A stretch of DNA of 32,951 bases from an uncultured Pseudomonadota bacterium (lineage in GTDB: Bacteria > Pseudomonadota > Alphaproteobacteria > Rs-D84). The notes beneath the pieces are model-generated. The model was not told the origin of the DNA. It saw only the letters and a program-made list of their open reading frames with translations, and searched no databases. Shown here piece after piece: positions 16,113-24,267 of this stretch (the stretch's first letter is position 1; each line of letters opens with the position of its first letter). The stretch lies in contig CADCKW010000004.1 in the NCBI GenBank assembly GCA_902802115.1, positions 16,799 through 49,749 on the forward strand, in the 5' to 3' direction. Position numbers and translations under genes: made by a program.

Positions 16113-16325
16113 ATGAACGAAGAAGACAAAAAAGTTATAAACGAATTATATTTATGGGGCTATATTTTGGCCAACGGTCTATGCACAGGAAATTTGGTCA
16201 CCAATATTCATGCTGCATGTGACGGACAAGATGCCACAAACGGAATAATTGTATCTGGCGCACTGACCGCTTTGACTGCGATGCGCGCTATTCATTATTA
16301 CAGATTAAATCACAAACAAAAATAA
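16113..16325 (+). CDS. Small two-helix membrane protein, unknown
   Basis: The 70-residue product (MNEEDKKVINELYLWGYILA...) has two hydrophobic stretches, about residues 14-30 and 42-58, around a short polar loop with Cys and Asp, and a basic tail ending NHKQK. No ribosome-binding site is seen, and the promoter places the transcript start almost on the ATG, so the mRNA may be leaderless. It heads a four-gene cluster; the longer third and fourth genes share the two-helix plan. No family is recognised. Confidence 0.65.
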   Translation: MNEEDKKVINELYLWGYILANGLCTGNLVTNIHAACDGQDATNGIIVSGALTALTAMRAIHYYRLNHKQK

Positions 16326-16335
16326 AGGATAAAAA

Positions 16336-16479
16336 ATGCCAAACACTGCAATTGTTGCAACCGCAACAAAACAACAAGCGCAACAGGCAAACAACAAATT
16401 TGCTGATTTTAAAAAACAAATGGAACAAATTATAAATGCCAGACAACTGGAAGCAATGCGCGGTTCTTTGGGGTTTTAA
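16336..16479 (+). CDS. Small Gln-rich helical protein, unknown (47 residues)
   Basis: A frame of 47 codons with AAAGGAT seven bases before the ATG. The product (MPNTAIVATATKQQAQQ...) is Gln/Ala/Lys-rich and likely one amphipathic helix, ending AMRGSLGF. It lies 10 bases after the preceding stop and 19 bases before the next gene, in the same direction. The good ribosome-binding site and spacing support it as real. Confidence 0.6.
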   Translation: MPNTAIVATATKQQAQQANNKFADFKKQMEQIINARQLEAMRGSLGF

Positions 16480-16498
16480 TTTAAATAAAAAAATAACT

Positions 16499-16918
16499 AT
16501 GTACATTAACAATTTGCCTTTTCCCGAAACATTACATATGGCGCAACGCGACATATATGATATTAATACAATGTTATTAACACCATTAAAAAAACAAAAA
16601 AAATCTGCCAAACGTCATAAAAACGCTTGGTACTTATTATCTGGCTTTGAACATGCCGTTGGCATAACCTTTGGTGTGTTGGCAATACTTGACGCATACA
16701 ATCAAAGATATATTATGTCTGGATTCAACACAGGTTTATTAGCCATTGGCGCAGCATTAGCTTTTAACGCAACAAATTCAGGCAAATCATACGCCAATAT
16801 TGAAATTCAATTAAACACAGAAATTCAAAATATAAAAACCGCGATCAATTGTGCGTTGCCTGAAGAATTACATGAAATCGCCGAAATTGTTCGTAATCAA
16901 AATTATAAACAAAAATAA
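16499..16918 (+). CDS. Two-helix membrane protein with helical tail, unknown (139 residues)
   Basis: The start at 16499 (MYINNLPFPETLHMAQRD) is chosen over an upstream ATG that would overlap the previous gene. A basic segment (LKKQKKSAKRHKNAW) leads into two hydrophobic helices (about residues 48-66 and 72-92) and then a soluble helical tail with a NTEIQNIKTAI stretch. The next gene has the same plan with the shared RHKN motif before the helices and a similar tail, so the two are paralogues. No clear ribosome-binding site. The function is unknown; membrane location is inferred. Confidence 0.7.
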   Translation: MYINNLPFPETLHMAQRDIYDINTMLLTPLKKQKKSAKRHKNAWYLLSGFEHAVGITFGVLAILDAYNQRYIMSGFNTGLLAIGAALAFNATNSGKSYANIEIQLNTEIQNIKTAINCALPEELHEIAEIVRNQNYKQK

Positions 16919-16944
16919 CACGCAATAATCCAGGAATGTAAAAA

Positions 16945-17442
16945 ATGCGCTTTAATATTCATAAAGAAATATTTGATTTATGTAAGTCTGTCCAACACCT
17001 GTCCCAAGATAAAGATGACATTGTTGAACTGGTCGCATACGAATTAGCATTGATTAAAGATATAAAACGCCACAAAAATTTATATACATTTTTGCAATGG
17101 TGGTTTCATGCAAGCGCAATATATGATTCTTTGTATGCAATTCACCAAATACAACACCATAACAACAAAACAACCGCAATTTTATATTTGCCATTTATAT
17201 TATTATTTGCACATTTGGGATTCAAAGACGGCAACAAGGCCCAAGAATACAAAACAGAATATCAAAATCAAATACAACAATATAATGAATTAAAAAATTT
17301 GATTAACAAATCAACGCCCAATACATTGCATAACATTGCAACAACATTTCGCAACGAAATTCCAAAAGGAACAGAAACCGAACCAACCCGCGAAACAATT
17401 AAAAACACGATTCATCATATTTTAATGAAATATCAAAGATAA
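16945..17442 (+). CDS. Two-helix membrane protein with helical tail, paralogue of previous gene (165 residues)
   Basis: AGGA precedes the ATG. A soluble helical N-terminus of about 40 residues leads to IKRHKNLYTFLQWWFHAS, a hydrophobic helix, a short His/Asn loop (HHNNKT), a second helix (AILYLPFILLFAHLG) and a charged coiled-coil-like tail with several Gln and Asn. KRHKN before the helices and a TPNTLHNIATTFRNE / LPEELHEIAEIVRN pattern in the tail tie it to the previous gene. It ends directly against the stop of the convergent lytic transglycosylase gene with no space for a terminator. Unknown function. Confidence 0.75.
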   Translation: MRFNIHKEIFDLCKSVQHLSQDKDDIVELVAYELALIKDIKRHKNLYTFLQWWFHASAIYDSLYAIHQIQHHNNKTTAILYLPFILLFAHLGFKDGNKAQEYKTEYQNQIQQYNELKNLINKSTPNTLHNIATTFRNEIPKGTETEPTRETIKNTIHHILMKYQR

Positions 17443-19167
17443 CTAAATCGACATACGGTTTTCAATTTGCTGTTGCACGTATTCATCTTCGCTGTTGTAC
17501 AACGGCCATTGACCATTTGCCAATTCTTGCATTGATGTTAATGGCTGTGACAAACGCGCACGATATAACCACAAATTTGACAATACACGTTTAATATATC
17601 CACGCGTTTCATACGCCGGAAAACTTTCGATATACAACAATGGGTCATATGTATTAAATGTTTTTTCAAATTTTTGCACATTGCCAATTCCTGCATTATA
17701 TGCCGCCAGCATTTTTATAATACTGTTATCAATAATTGGCTGTTGCAACAAATCCACAATATATTGTTGGCCCAAAAACATATTATGTTCAGGTTTTGAC
17801 ATATCAATATTCGACCATTTAACATTATTTTTATGCGCCACCAATTTTGCAGTCCCCGGCATTAACTGCATAACACCGTTTGCGCCAACACCCGATTTCG
17901 CAGTTGTTCGAAAACCACTTTCTTGTTTTGTAATCGCAAACAACAAAGCCCGGTCAATCGACCAACCACCCATTGGTTCCCAATCTGGTAATGGATATTG
18001 TGCAGAATAAATAATATCATCATCAATTTCCAAAATTCCCCTGTCACGAACAACCCCAGAAATTTGAATTGCGATACGTGGCAAACCATATGCCGTTGCC
18101 ACAGCATTTATCGCATGCAAAGTTTTATCATTTGCGCGCGATGTAATCATAGATTTTAAATATTGTTCTGCACGTTGTTTTTGTCCAACCTGAATCAAAG
18201 CCAGCGCAACCCGGCCCAATTTTGATTCACGCAAAGTCGCAATATCTTCATCGGTGCAATCTTGTTCAAAAAATTCATATTCCGGTGTTCGTCCCAACAT
18301 AGTTGCAGACAACGCACCATAAAAAGCCATTGGGTGTTGCGCGCCAATTTCCCAATATTTTTTAGCCAAATCCATATCATCATTTGCGTCCGCCGCACGA
18401 CCCGCCCAAAATGCAGCCTCTATTTTACGGGCATCATTAATTTGTTTTAAATCTAAAATTTTACTGAAATATTTTTCAGATTCCGCGTATTTGGCCTCTT
18501 TATAATACAGCAACCCCATGGTCCATAAACCGTATTCACTGTTTGCATCGGCGGCAACAAAGCCCCATTTTTTTGCCAATTCTAATTCGCCATTTGTGTA
18601 ATAAATATAAGACAACCGTCCTGCAAGCCGCCCATAATCAACCGATGTCAAAGCCTTTTTAAAACTTTTATCTTCCAATATATTACGTGCGCGTTTTGTT
18701 GAACCACTGCGAATTGCGCGACGAAACGCAGTAATCTTTTTTTCAACATTTTTTGAATAAGTTTTTGTTGTCCATGTTTCACTCTGGGCGGTTTCGCCAT
18801 TTGTTTTTGCCGTCACAGACGCATATACAACCGGTTTTTTCACACTGACTTTTTTAATTTTTGCCATTTTTGCGACACGTTCCGCACCCGGCATATCATA
18901 ATATTTATTCATCCAATTTGTCATTTCCAACGCACGTGTGCGATATGACTGTGCAAAGAAACGTTGGTATAAAACCTCGTTCATCAATAATTTATCTTTA
19001 ATTTTGGCCTCTAACTTTTTGGCAGAATCAATTTTTTCTTTATCTTGCAACATAAAAATTTGTTGATATACATCTGCATCTGCATCGGTCAAAATATCCA
19101 ACACCGGCGCAGCCCACACAGTGCCGGTAAAAAACAAACCAATAAAAATCGCAAATATTTTTTTCAT
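17443..19167 (-). CDS. Soluble lytic murein transglycosylase (Slt-like)
   Basis: The 574-residue enzyme should cleave peptidoglycan between MurNAc and GlcNAc in the periplasm. It starts with a signal peptide (MKKIFAIFIGLFFTGTVWA). A long superhelical region of TPR-like helices (residues 30-380) precedes a C-terminal SLT domain: KQESGF with the catalytic Glu near residue 415, GVMQLMPGTAKLV, then MLAAYNAGIGNV, and the ETRGYIKRVL segment. This is the Slt70 plan (E. coli 645). Its start is two bases after the nrdR stop codon, with no separate ribosome-binding site, so it is probably coupled to nrdR. Its stop abuts that of the convergent gene at 17442. Confidence 0.93.
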   Translation of the reverse strand: MKKIFAIFIGLFFTGTVWAAPVLDILTDADADVYQQIFMLQDKEKIDSAKKLEAKIKDKLLMNEVLYQRFFAQSYRTRALEMTNWMNKYYDMPGAERVAKMAKIKKVSVKKPVVYASVTAKTNGETAQSETWTTKTYSKNVEKKITAFRRAIRSGSTKRARNILEDKSFKKALTSVDYGRLAGRLSYIYYTNGELELAKKWGFVAADANSEYGLWTMGLLYYKEAKYAESEKYFSKILDLKQINDARKIEAAFWAGRAADANDDMDLAKKYWEIGAQHPMAFYGALSATMLGRTPEYEFFEQDCTDEDIATLRESKLGRVALALIQVGQKQRAEQYLKSMITSRANDKTLHAINAVATAYGLPRIAIQISGVVRDRGILEIDDDIIYSAQYPLPDWEPMGGWSIDRALLFAITKQESGFRTTAKSGVGANGVMQLMPGTAKLVAHKNNVKWSNIDMSKPEHNMFLGQQYIVDLLQQPIIDNSIIKMLAAYNAGIGNVQKFEKTFNTYDPLLYIESFPAYETRGYIKRVLSNLWLYRARLSQPLTSMQELANGQWPLYNSEDEYVQQQIENRMSI

Positions 19168-19169
19168 GA

Positions 19170-19670
19170 TTAAAACAACGAAGTCTTTGGTAATTTACAC
19201 ACAACGGCATTATCGTCATCTTCGGGAATTTGGTCAATAATTTTTTTAAAATCTGCAATCTTTGAAAATTTACGATATACCGACACAAACCGCACAAACG
19301 CGATTGGGTCCAAATTCAACAAAGAATCAGAAACCATTTGTCCAACCGCCGCCGATGTCACCGTTTCATCAGCATTTTCTGTTTCCAATCGACGATGAAT
19401 AGATGTCACCAATTTTTCAATTTGATCGTCCCCCACATCACGATTACGACATGCCAATTTAATACTGCGCGCCAATTTTTCCCTGTCAAAAGGTTCCAAT
19501 TTACCACTATTTTTTTTCACCATTAAATCACGCATCTGGACACGTTCCACCGTTGTAAAACGCGCGCCACACTGATTACACACACGACGACGACGAATTA
19601 TCGCGTCTTCGATATCAGGGCGCGAATCCAACACACGACTATCCGTAGAATTACAATATGGGCATCTCAT
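19170..19670 (-). CDS. nrdR: Transcriptional repressor NrdR
   Basis: The 166-residue regulator represses ribonucleotide reductase genes and senses ATP and dATP. The zinc ribbon has Cys3, Cys6, Cys31 and Cys34 (MRCPYCNS and RRVCNQCGARFTT), followed by the ATP-cone domain (VKKNSGKLEPFDREKLARSI, then DPIAFVRFVSVYRKF). Length is close to the usual 150. No ribosome-binding site is visible; ACGGGT just upstream of the ATG can pair with ACCCGT about 25 bases upstream of it, which may hide or replace the initiation site. No ribonucleotide reductase gene is in the window. It is the first gene of a pair with the lytic transglycosylase. Confidence 0.96.
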   Translation of the reverse strand: MRCPYCNSTDSRVLDSRPDIEDAIIRRRRVCNQCGARFTTVERVQMRDLMVKKNSGKLEPFDREKLARSIKLACRNRDVGDDQIEKLVTSIHRRLETENADETVTSAAVGQMVSDSLLNLDPIAFVRFVSVYRKFSKIADFKKIIDQIPEDDDNAVVCKLPKTSLF

Positions 19671-19849
19671 ACCCGTAAATCTAGCAATGAAAAGGACGGG
19701 TGTAAAGAATAATTTTTTGCATAAATTTTGAAAAAAATGCTTTTTCTAAAAAAATCAAGACTTTTTATTTATTTTTTTTCGAAAACCACAAAATTTTTTA
19801 CCCAAAAATATGATAAAATATATTTATACAGATACGACAATAGAGAGAG

Positions 19850-20950
19850 ATGAATAAATTTTTAAATCAAATTTTATCTGGCGATTGTATTGAAATCATG
19901 CGCACAATGCCCGACGCGTCCGTAGATGCGATTTTTGCAGATTCCCCATACAACTTGCAATTGGGTGAAAAAACATTATACCGCCCCGAAGACCAAACCG
20001 CCGCACGCGCGGTGCGTGACGAGTGGGATTCTTTTGAAACACCTGCGGCATATAACGAATTTTGTCGGGACTGGTTGCGCGAATGTAAAAGGATTTTAAA
20101 ACCAACGGGCGCAATGTGGGCAATTGGTTCATACCACAATATTTTTCAAATTGGTGCAATTATGCAAGAACTGGGATTTTGGATTTTAAATGATATCGTA
20201 TGGGTAAAAACAAATCCAATGCCGAACTTTCGTGGCACACGTTTTACAAACGCACATGAAACATTGATTTGGGCAACACCTACCAAGACCGGCAAATACA
20301 CATTTAACTATGAAACGATGAAGAAATTAAACGGCGGCAAACAAATGCGTTCTGATTGGAACCTGGACATCTGTTTGGGTCACGAACGCATCAAAGACGA
20401 AAATGGTAAAAGTTTGCATAACACACAAAAACCATTATCTTTGTTGCATCGTGTAATTTTATCTTCGACAAAACCGGGTGATATTATTTTGGACCCATTT
20501 GTGGGTTCTGGAACAACCGCCGCCGCAGCCAAAGAATTGGGTCGTCAATTCATCGGTATTGACCGCGAAGAAACATACGTCAATGCGGCGCGCAAACGCG
20601 TGGCAGATGTCACACCAATTGATTTAACGGATATAGAGGTCACAAAACCAAAACGCGAAGAAGTGCGTGTTGCTTTCCGCGAACTTATCGATGCGGGATT
20701 ATTATACGTTGGACAAACATTGGTCAGTCCGCGTGGCGAACGCGTCATGATTACACACGACGCGCAGTTGGCACACACTCTGTATGGCAAGGCATCTATT
20801 CATGTAATGGCGGCAAAAATGCAACACAGTGTCAGTTTTAATGGTTGGGATTATTGGTCGGCACAAAAACGCGATGGCACACTGGTTCCAATCGACGATT
20901 TAAGAAAATATATCCGCGATGTAAAATCTGGCATCAAAAAAGCCGCATAA
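19850..20950 (+). CDS. ccrM: Cell-cycle-regulated DNA adenine methyltransferase CcrM (GANTC)
   Basis: The 366-residue beta-class enzyme should methylate adenine in GANTC, as CcrM does across alphaproteobacteria. The target-side motif is DSPYN (residues 31-35; the usual form is DPPY), followed by LQLGEKTLYRPEDQ. The SAM-binding motif DPFVGSGTTAAAA lies near residue 222. The C-terminal domain of about 85 residues (from GLLYVGQTLV to the end), with the conserved NGWDYW, is the CcrM-specific part that recognises DNA. The start at 19850 has AGAGAGAG directly upstream. An AT-rich leader of 180 bases separates it from nrdR, and no GANTC is seen in that leader. A terminator follows at 20989. Confidence 0.96.
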   Translation: MNKFLNQILSGDCIEIMRTMPDASVDAIFADSPYNLQLGEKTLYRPEDQTAARAVRDEWDSFETPAAYNEFCRDWLRECKRILKPTGAMWAIGSYHNIFQIGAIMQELGFWILNDIVWVKTNPMPNFRGTRFTNAHETLIWATPTKTGKYTFNYETMKKLNGGKQMRSDWNLDICLGHERIKDENGKSLHNTQKPLSLLHRVILSSTKPGDIILDPFVGSGTTAAAAKELGRQFIGIDREETYVNAARKRVADVTPIDLTDIEVTKPKREEVRVAFRELIDAGLLYVGQTLVSPRGERVMITHDAQLAHTLYGKASIHVMAAKMQHSVSFNGWDYWSAQKRDGTLVPIDDLRKYIRDVKSGIKKAA

Positions 20951-20988
20951 AAAAAAGCAACAAAATATATATAAAATTAATACAATAC

Positions 20989-21015
20989 AAAACCGCCATG
21001 AACGGCGGTTTGTTT
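20989..21015 (+). terminator. Rho-independent terminator after ccrM
   Basis: AAACCGCC (20990-20997) pairs with GGCGGTTT (21004-21011) around a six-base loop, followed by GTTTAT. It may also act on the convergent gene at 21026. Confidence 0.8.
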
Positions 21016-21025
21016 ATCATTAAAT

Positions 21026-21121
21026 CTAATTGTTATTATGATAATTTACCACACTGCGAATAAATGCCTCGCATTGATTACATGCCACATCAGCCGGCAT
21101 AGATTTTATACACGCAATCAT
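21026..21121 (-). CDS. 31-residue mini-ORF duplicating a Cys motif of the upstream gene (remnant or coupled peptide)
   Basis: Its ATG overlaps the TGA stop of the preceding gene (ATGA overlap at 21118-21121), in the next frame. The product contains ACIKSMPADVACNQC and FIRSVVNYHN. This matches residues about 68-94 of the upstream protein, which read ACIKSVPENVACTEC and FITDIINYHN. It therefore looks like either a tandem-duplicated gene fragment, a C-terminal domain cut off by a frameshift, or a translationally coupled small protein. It lacks a signal peptide, which favours remnant. Confidence 0.5.
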   Translation of the reverse strand: MIACIKSMPADVACNQCEAFIRSVVNYHNNN

Positions 21122-22407
21122 AAAAAGCCAGAATTAGAACCAAACAACTTGTCATACCGAGGCTGGCAGCCTGTTTTATTACTATTCAACACTTGACCAT
21201 ATGGACATGTTAATTTACATTTACCATTTACCTCTTCCACTTTCTCAAACTTACTCTTATCAACCCCAGCGCAAACTTTCTTTTTGCATTCATAGCCCGT
21301 AGAGAATTTCACCAATTCATAATCTGGCTGACATTGGGACAAATGACAACCCCATGCTTTTTTATAACAATTACACTTACATTTTAATCCATTTTTTAAA
21401 CTACTTTGATTTGCAGGTGCATCTTTGCAATCAATTTCTACCTCTGCACCACTGGCATAGTTCTTATCACCCAACATGCACGCATCAGCAGATGAAACAA
21501 CTGTTTTTGCACAATTCCATTTACCATTATTACATGTACAAGTACAATCACCACGTGCGCTATCCGCAAAAGGATCCGCTGGATTACATGTCACTTTGGT
21601 TGTTTTGATACCATTTTGCCATCTATTACCACCAAACATACAATATGTTGGTTTAGATTTAGCATCTGGCAAAGCCTTTTTAGATGGCATCTGGAAATTA
21701 TCTTTTTCGCTTCCAATAAAGCAATATATCTTACCCGCATTGTCCGCAACACCACGCACAGCAATACCCGAACCATCAAACAACTTTCCGCATGCCGTTT
21801 TATTTCCACCACACCATTCTCCGTCATAGGATACTTGATTATATGTATTCTTGCCCGTCGAATATTTTCCACCATCTGCCTCACATACAGATTTAAACGT
21901 TTTCGGCATAATATTCGAATCAGGACTCACAACTTTATTTTCACCGGCATCACCATCTGGATTTGTTATATTTTTCCCATCGCCATCTGGATTGGTTATA
22001 TTTTTCCCATCGCCATCTGGATTGGTTGTATTTTTCCCGTCACCATCTGGATTTGTTATATTATTTCCGTCTGGATTTACATCCAGATTAGGTAAATCAT
22101 CAATATTTACAGAATTTAACAAATCATTATGATAATTTATAATATCAGTTATAAACACCTTACATTCTGTACAGGCAACATTTTCAGGCACACTTTTTAT
22201 ACATGCCACCAACAATTCCTGGACTGTCACAACATCACCCGATTCTAATGCATCTAAAAACTTTTGTTTATTCATATTGGCTGGCGCTTTATTCGTCAAA
22301 ATATTTCGAACGGCATCTACTTTAACAGCCTGGTTTCCAGAAACCGCCATCGCCGAATTTCCATACAACATGCAAGACAACATAAAAAATACAAAAAACT
22401 TTTTCAT
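21118..22407 (-). CDS. Cys-rich exported protein with NPDGDGKN tandem repeats
   Basis: The 429-residue product starts MKKFFVFFMLSCMLYGNSAMA, a signal peptide; the chosen ATG at 22407 overlaps the TAA of the previous gene (TAATG) and has GGAGG 12 bases upstream, within that gene. Residues 68-94 hold the ACIKS..VACTEC..NYHN motif, which recalls a small Cys-paired helical domain. Then come four near-identical units of about 10 residues (TNPDGDGKNI), encoded by 30-base tandem repeats. The C-terminal 250 residues carry many Cys pairs (CTCTCNNGKWNC, CKCNCYKKAWGC, CPYGQVLNSNKTGC), like short EGF- or thrombospondin-type loops. Probably surface or periplasmic and disulfide-bonded; function unknown. 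It shares an operon with 22407-23402. Confidence 0.85.
   Translation of the reverse strand: MKKFFVFFMLSCMLYGNSAMAVSGNQAVKVDAVRNILTNKAPANMNKQKFLDALESGDVVTVQELLVACIKSVPENVACTECKVFITDIINYHNDLLNSVNIDDLPNLDVNPDGNNITNPDGDGKNTTNPDGDGKNITNPDGDGKNITNPDGDAGENKVVSPDSNIMPKTFKSVCEADGGKYSTGKNTYNQVSYDGEWCGGNKTACGKLFDGSGIAVRGVADNAGKIYCFIGSEKDNFQMPSKKALPDAKSKPTYCMFGGNRWQNGIKTTKVTCNPADPFADSARGDCTCTCNNGKWNCAKTVVSSADACMLGDKNYASGAEVEIDCKDAPANQSSLKNGLKCKCNCYKKAWGCHLSQCQPDYELVKFSTGYECKKKVCAGVDKSKFEKVEEVNGKCKLTCPYGQVLNSNKTGCQPRYDKLFGSNSGFL
21951..22074 (-). repeat. 30-bp tandem repeat inside the coding region
   Basis: About four units with a 30-base period, each encoding TNPDGDGKN plus Ile or Thr, with a shortened last unit. 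Units differ by one to three bases. The period is a multiple of three, so copy-number change keeps the frame. Confidence 0.85.
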
Positions 22408-23402
22408 TATTGTAATGCCTCCTCGCAAGTCGCGGCAACATCTGCCGCTTTTTTAATAGATGAAATTTGTGTTGCATTAAACACCGTTGAAACCGCCGAT
22501 GCAATTGTTGTTCCACCCGCCAAAACATTTGCCGCCGTATTTAAATTCTTTTCTTTTGCGCGTCCCGCATCACTGTCGTCTGTTCGCACTTTGTTGGAAT
22601 TCGCCGACGCAGATGTAAATAACCCAGCGATTGCCAATGCCGCGCCTGTTCCCCCAGATATCGTTGCACCGGTCGCCTTTTTGTTTATAGACGACAAATC
22701 AACATTTTCCCACTCACCACATGCACGCACAATATTATCAACACGTTGCATCGTTTCGGTATCCGCAGATGCCTCGACACGTGCCGCATTATATGCGTCT
22801 TTTAATTTTTTGACATTCATAACACATGAATCAATTTTGGATTGCAACACATCATCAACGCGATTATTCGCCGCCAAAACCGTTCCAACCGTATCGGTCA
22901 CAGCCGCCGCACCCATTGCACCTGTTCGCACATTACCCAAAGATTTTGATTTTTCGTTTCCAGCATCAATTTGTGATTGAACTTTGCTTTGTTCTAATTC
23001 TGCGCCCTGCATATTACCATATGCCGCAACCAAAGCCGGACATTCACGAAATATATCATCTGACAACATAATTTTATCATATTGTTGTGACGCACTGTTT
23101 TGTTTTTCTTCTAATTTTTTTAATGACTGTTCCAACTGGGCGACATTTGTATCAACCGATGCCTTGGCCAACCCAGTCCCCAATGCAACACCACCCGCAA
23201 CGGTTCCGGCACCAGTTGCAACCGCGCCAATCCCCGCCATAGATTTTAATCCCGCCAAATCATTGGAAATATCACCACAAGACTGTTTTGTTTTTTGTAA
23301 TTGCGCATCTAAATCCGTACCGGATTTTGCCACATTCACAGACACAGCAGCAAACGCCGGAACCGTAATAAAACAAGATAATATCATAAAAATCTTTCTC
23401 AT
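22407..23402 (-). CDS. Exported Gly/Ala-rich helical protein, unknown
   Basis: The 331-residue product begins MRKIFMILSCFITVPAFAA, a signal peptide. Hydrophobic Gly/Ala-rich segments alternate with coiled-coil stretches: MAGIGAVATGAGTVAGGVAL (about residue 55), a coiled coil (QLEQSLKKLEEKQN), GAMGAAAVTDTVGTVLAA (about 160), then ISGGTGAALAIAGLF and AANVLAGGTTIASAVS. Five or so Cys are spread between them (CGDIS, CPALV, CVMNV, CGEW, CEEAL). The plan resembles the C-terminal third of the large protein at 29781-32054. An AAAGAG purine run precedes the ATG. It is the first gene of the pair with 21118-22407. The hydrophobic segments may be membrane hairpins; function unknown. Confidence 0.82.
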   Translation of the reverse strand: MRKIFMILSCFITVPAFAAVSVNVAKSGTDLDAQLQKTKQSCGDISNDLAGLKSMAGIGAVATGAGTVAGGVALGTGLAKASVDTNVAQLEQSLKKLEEKQNSASQQYDKIMLSDDIFRECPALVAAYGNMQGAELEQSKVQSQIDAGNEKSKSLGNVRTGAMGAAAVTDTVGTVLAANNRVDDVLQSKIDSCVMNVKKLKDAYNAARVEASADTETMQRVDNIVRACGEWENVDLSSINKKATGATISGGTGAALAIAGLFTSASANSNKVRTDDSDAGRAKEKNLNTAANVLAGGTTIASAVSTVFNATQISSIKKAADVAATCEEALQ

Positions 23403-23453
23403 CTCTTTAATCCCTTTGGAATCATATTCTGCTTAAATTATACCACAAAAACA

Positions 23454-23481
23454 TTGACAATTCAAATATTCATTATATTTT
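23454..23481 (+). promoter_or_regulatory. Probable promoter of the 114-residue gene
   Basis: A consensus TTGACA (23454-23459) is followed after 16 bases by TATTTT (23476-23481) in an AT-rich tract. The -10 is weak, so the exact box is uncertain. Confidence 0.45.
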
Positions 23482-23506
23482 TTATAACAAACAAAGGATT
23501 GATTAT

Positions 23507-23851
23507 ATGAAAAAAAACATTATTAAACCTGTGGATAGCGCAACATTTTATTTAAATTATTGCAATTATGCAATAAACGACCAAGAATTTCATCAAACCC
23601 GCACTCGCAACGGCGCATTGGATAATTTTGTTGGACGCAGTAAAAATTATAATTATAACATAACATTTCATCACATCAGTGCGACAAAATTTGACATATA
23701 TATTCAAATAGGAACAAATCCAACGGCGAAGATATATAATCTGGATTCCACCAGTAAATATTACGCATTATTTTCTACATTATCAGGATACGAAATATTC
23801 GGCGCCCCACGCAAAAGTTTATTTGCCCGCATCATTTCCCACAAGAGATAG
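23507..23851 (+). CDS. Hypothetical protein (114 residues)
   Basis: AAAGGATTG lies 8 bases before the ATG and a TTGACA promoter element lies upstream, so it is likely expressed. The product is soluble, basic and Asn/Tyr-rich (FYLNYCNYAINDQEFHQT, NYNYNITFHHI), with mixed beta character, and ends PRKSLFARIISHKR. No signal peptide, membrane segment or known motif is seen. It converges on the PQ-loop gene with a seven-base gap. No function is proposed. Confidence 0.7.
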   Translation: MKKNIIKPVDSATFYLNYCNYAINDQEFHQTRTRNGALDNFVGRSKNYNYNITFHHISATKFDIYIQIGTNPTAKIYNLDSTSKYYALFSTLSGYEIFGAPRKSLFARIISHKR

Positions 23852-23858
23852 AAAAAAC

Positions 23859-24152
23859 CTAGCGACAACTGCGTTTGCGTTTATTATGCTTTTGATAATA
23901 TGCCGTCAGCAAAAACACCGTCATATTGGAAACCAAATCAAGCATAGCAATAAATATAACACCTATTTCTGGTGTTTCCAGCAACACATATCCCAAATAG
24001 GATAAATCAGTTGCAATCCAAACGAGCCAAGACGCCAAACTTAAATCGTCCGCGCGTTTAGTTCTTAATATCTTAACAATCTGGGGAATACACGCAACTA
24101 ACTGCAACGCAGTATAAACAAATAAAAAACACAGTGCAATTGTCGCTTTCAT
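23859..24152 (-). CDS. PQ-loop / SemiSWEET-like membrane protein
   Basis: The 97-residue protein has three predicted membrane helices (about residues 3-22, 38-58 and 64-86). The PQ-loop signature is clear: ACIPQIVKILRTKRADDLSLASW. SemiSWEETs of this size work as dimers in sugar transport; related small PQ-loop proteins have other or unknown substrates, so the substrate is not assigned. AAAGG lies upstream of the start at 24152. It stands alone, with a repeat-filled gap upstream. Confidence 0.85.
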   Translation of the reverse strand: MKATIALCFLFVYTALQLVACIPQIVKILRTKRADDLSLASWLVWIATDLSYLGYVLLETPEIGVIFIAMLDLVSNMTVFLLTAYYQKHNKRKRSCR

Positions 24153-24198
24153 ATAAAAAACCTTTATTTAAGAATTATATCATAAATTGATGAAAAAA

Positions 24199-24227
24199 TA
24201 AAACCGCCACTTTGGGCGGTTGAATTT
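24199..24227 (-). repeat. Copy of the tRNA-Gln terminator hairpin (copy 1 of 3)
   Basis: AACCGCC-ACTTTG-GGCGGTT followed by GAATTT. The same sequence lies at 25661-25687 and at 26214-26240, where it sits directly after the tRNA-Gln gene as its terminator. Confidence 0.75.
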
Positions 24228-24267
24228 CTTAATCTCTATTTCGTCACACTTCGTTAAAACTTCGTGT

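Noticed and set aside
21951..22074. CRISPR-like spacing of 30-base units
   Set aside because: The units are contiguous with no unique spacers and encode a repeat in a coding frame, so this is a tandem coding repeat.
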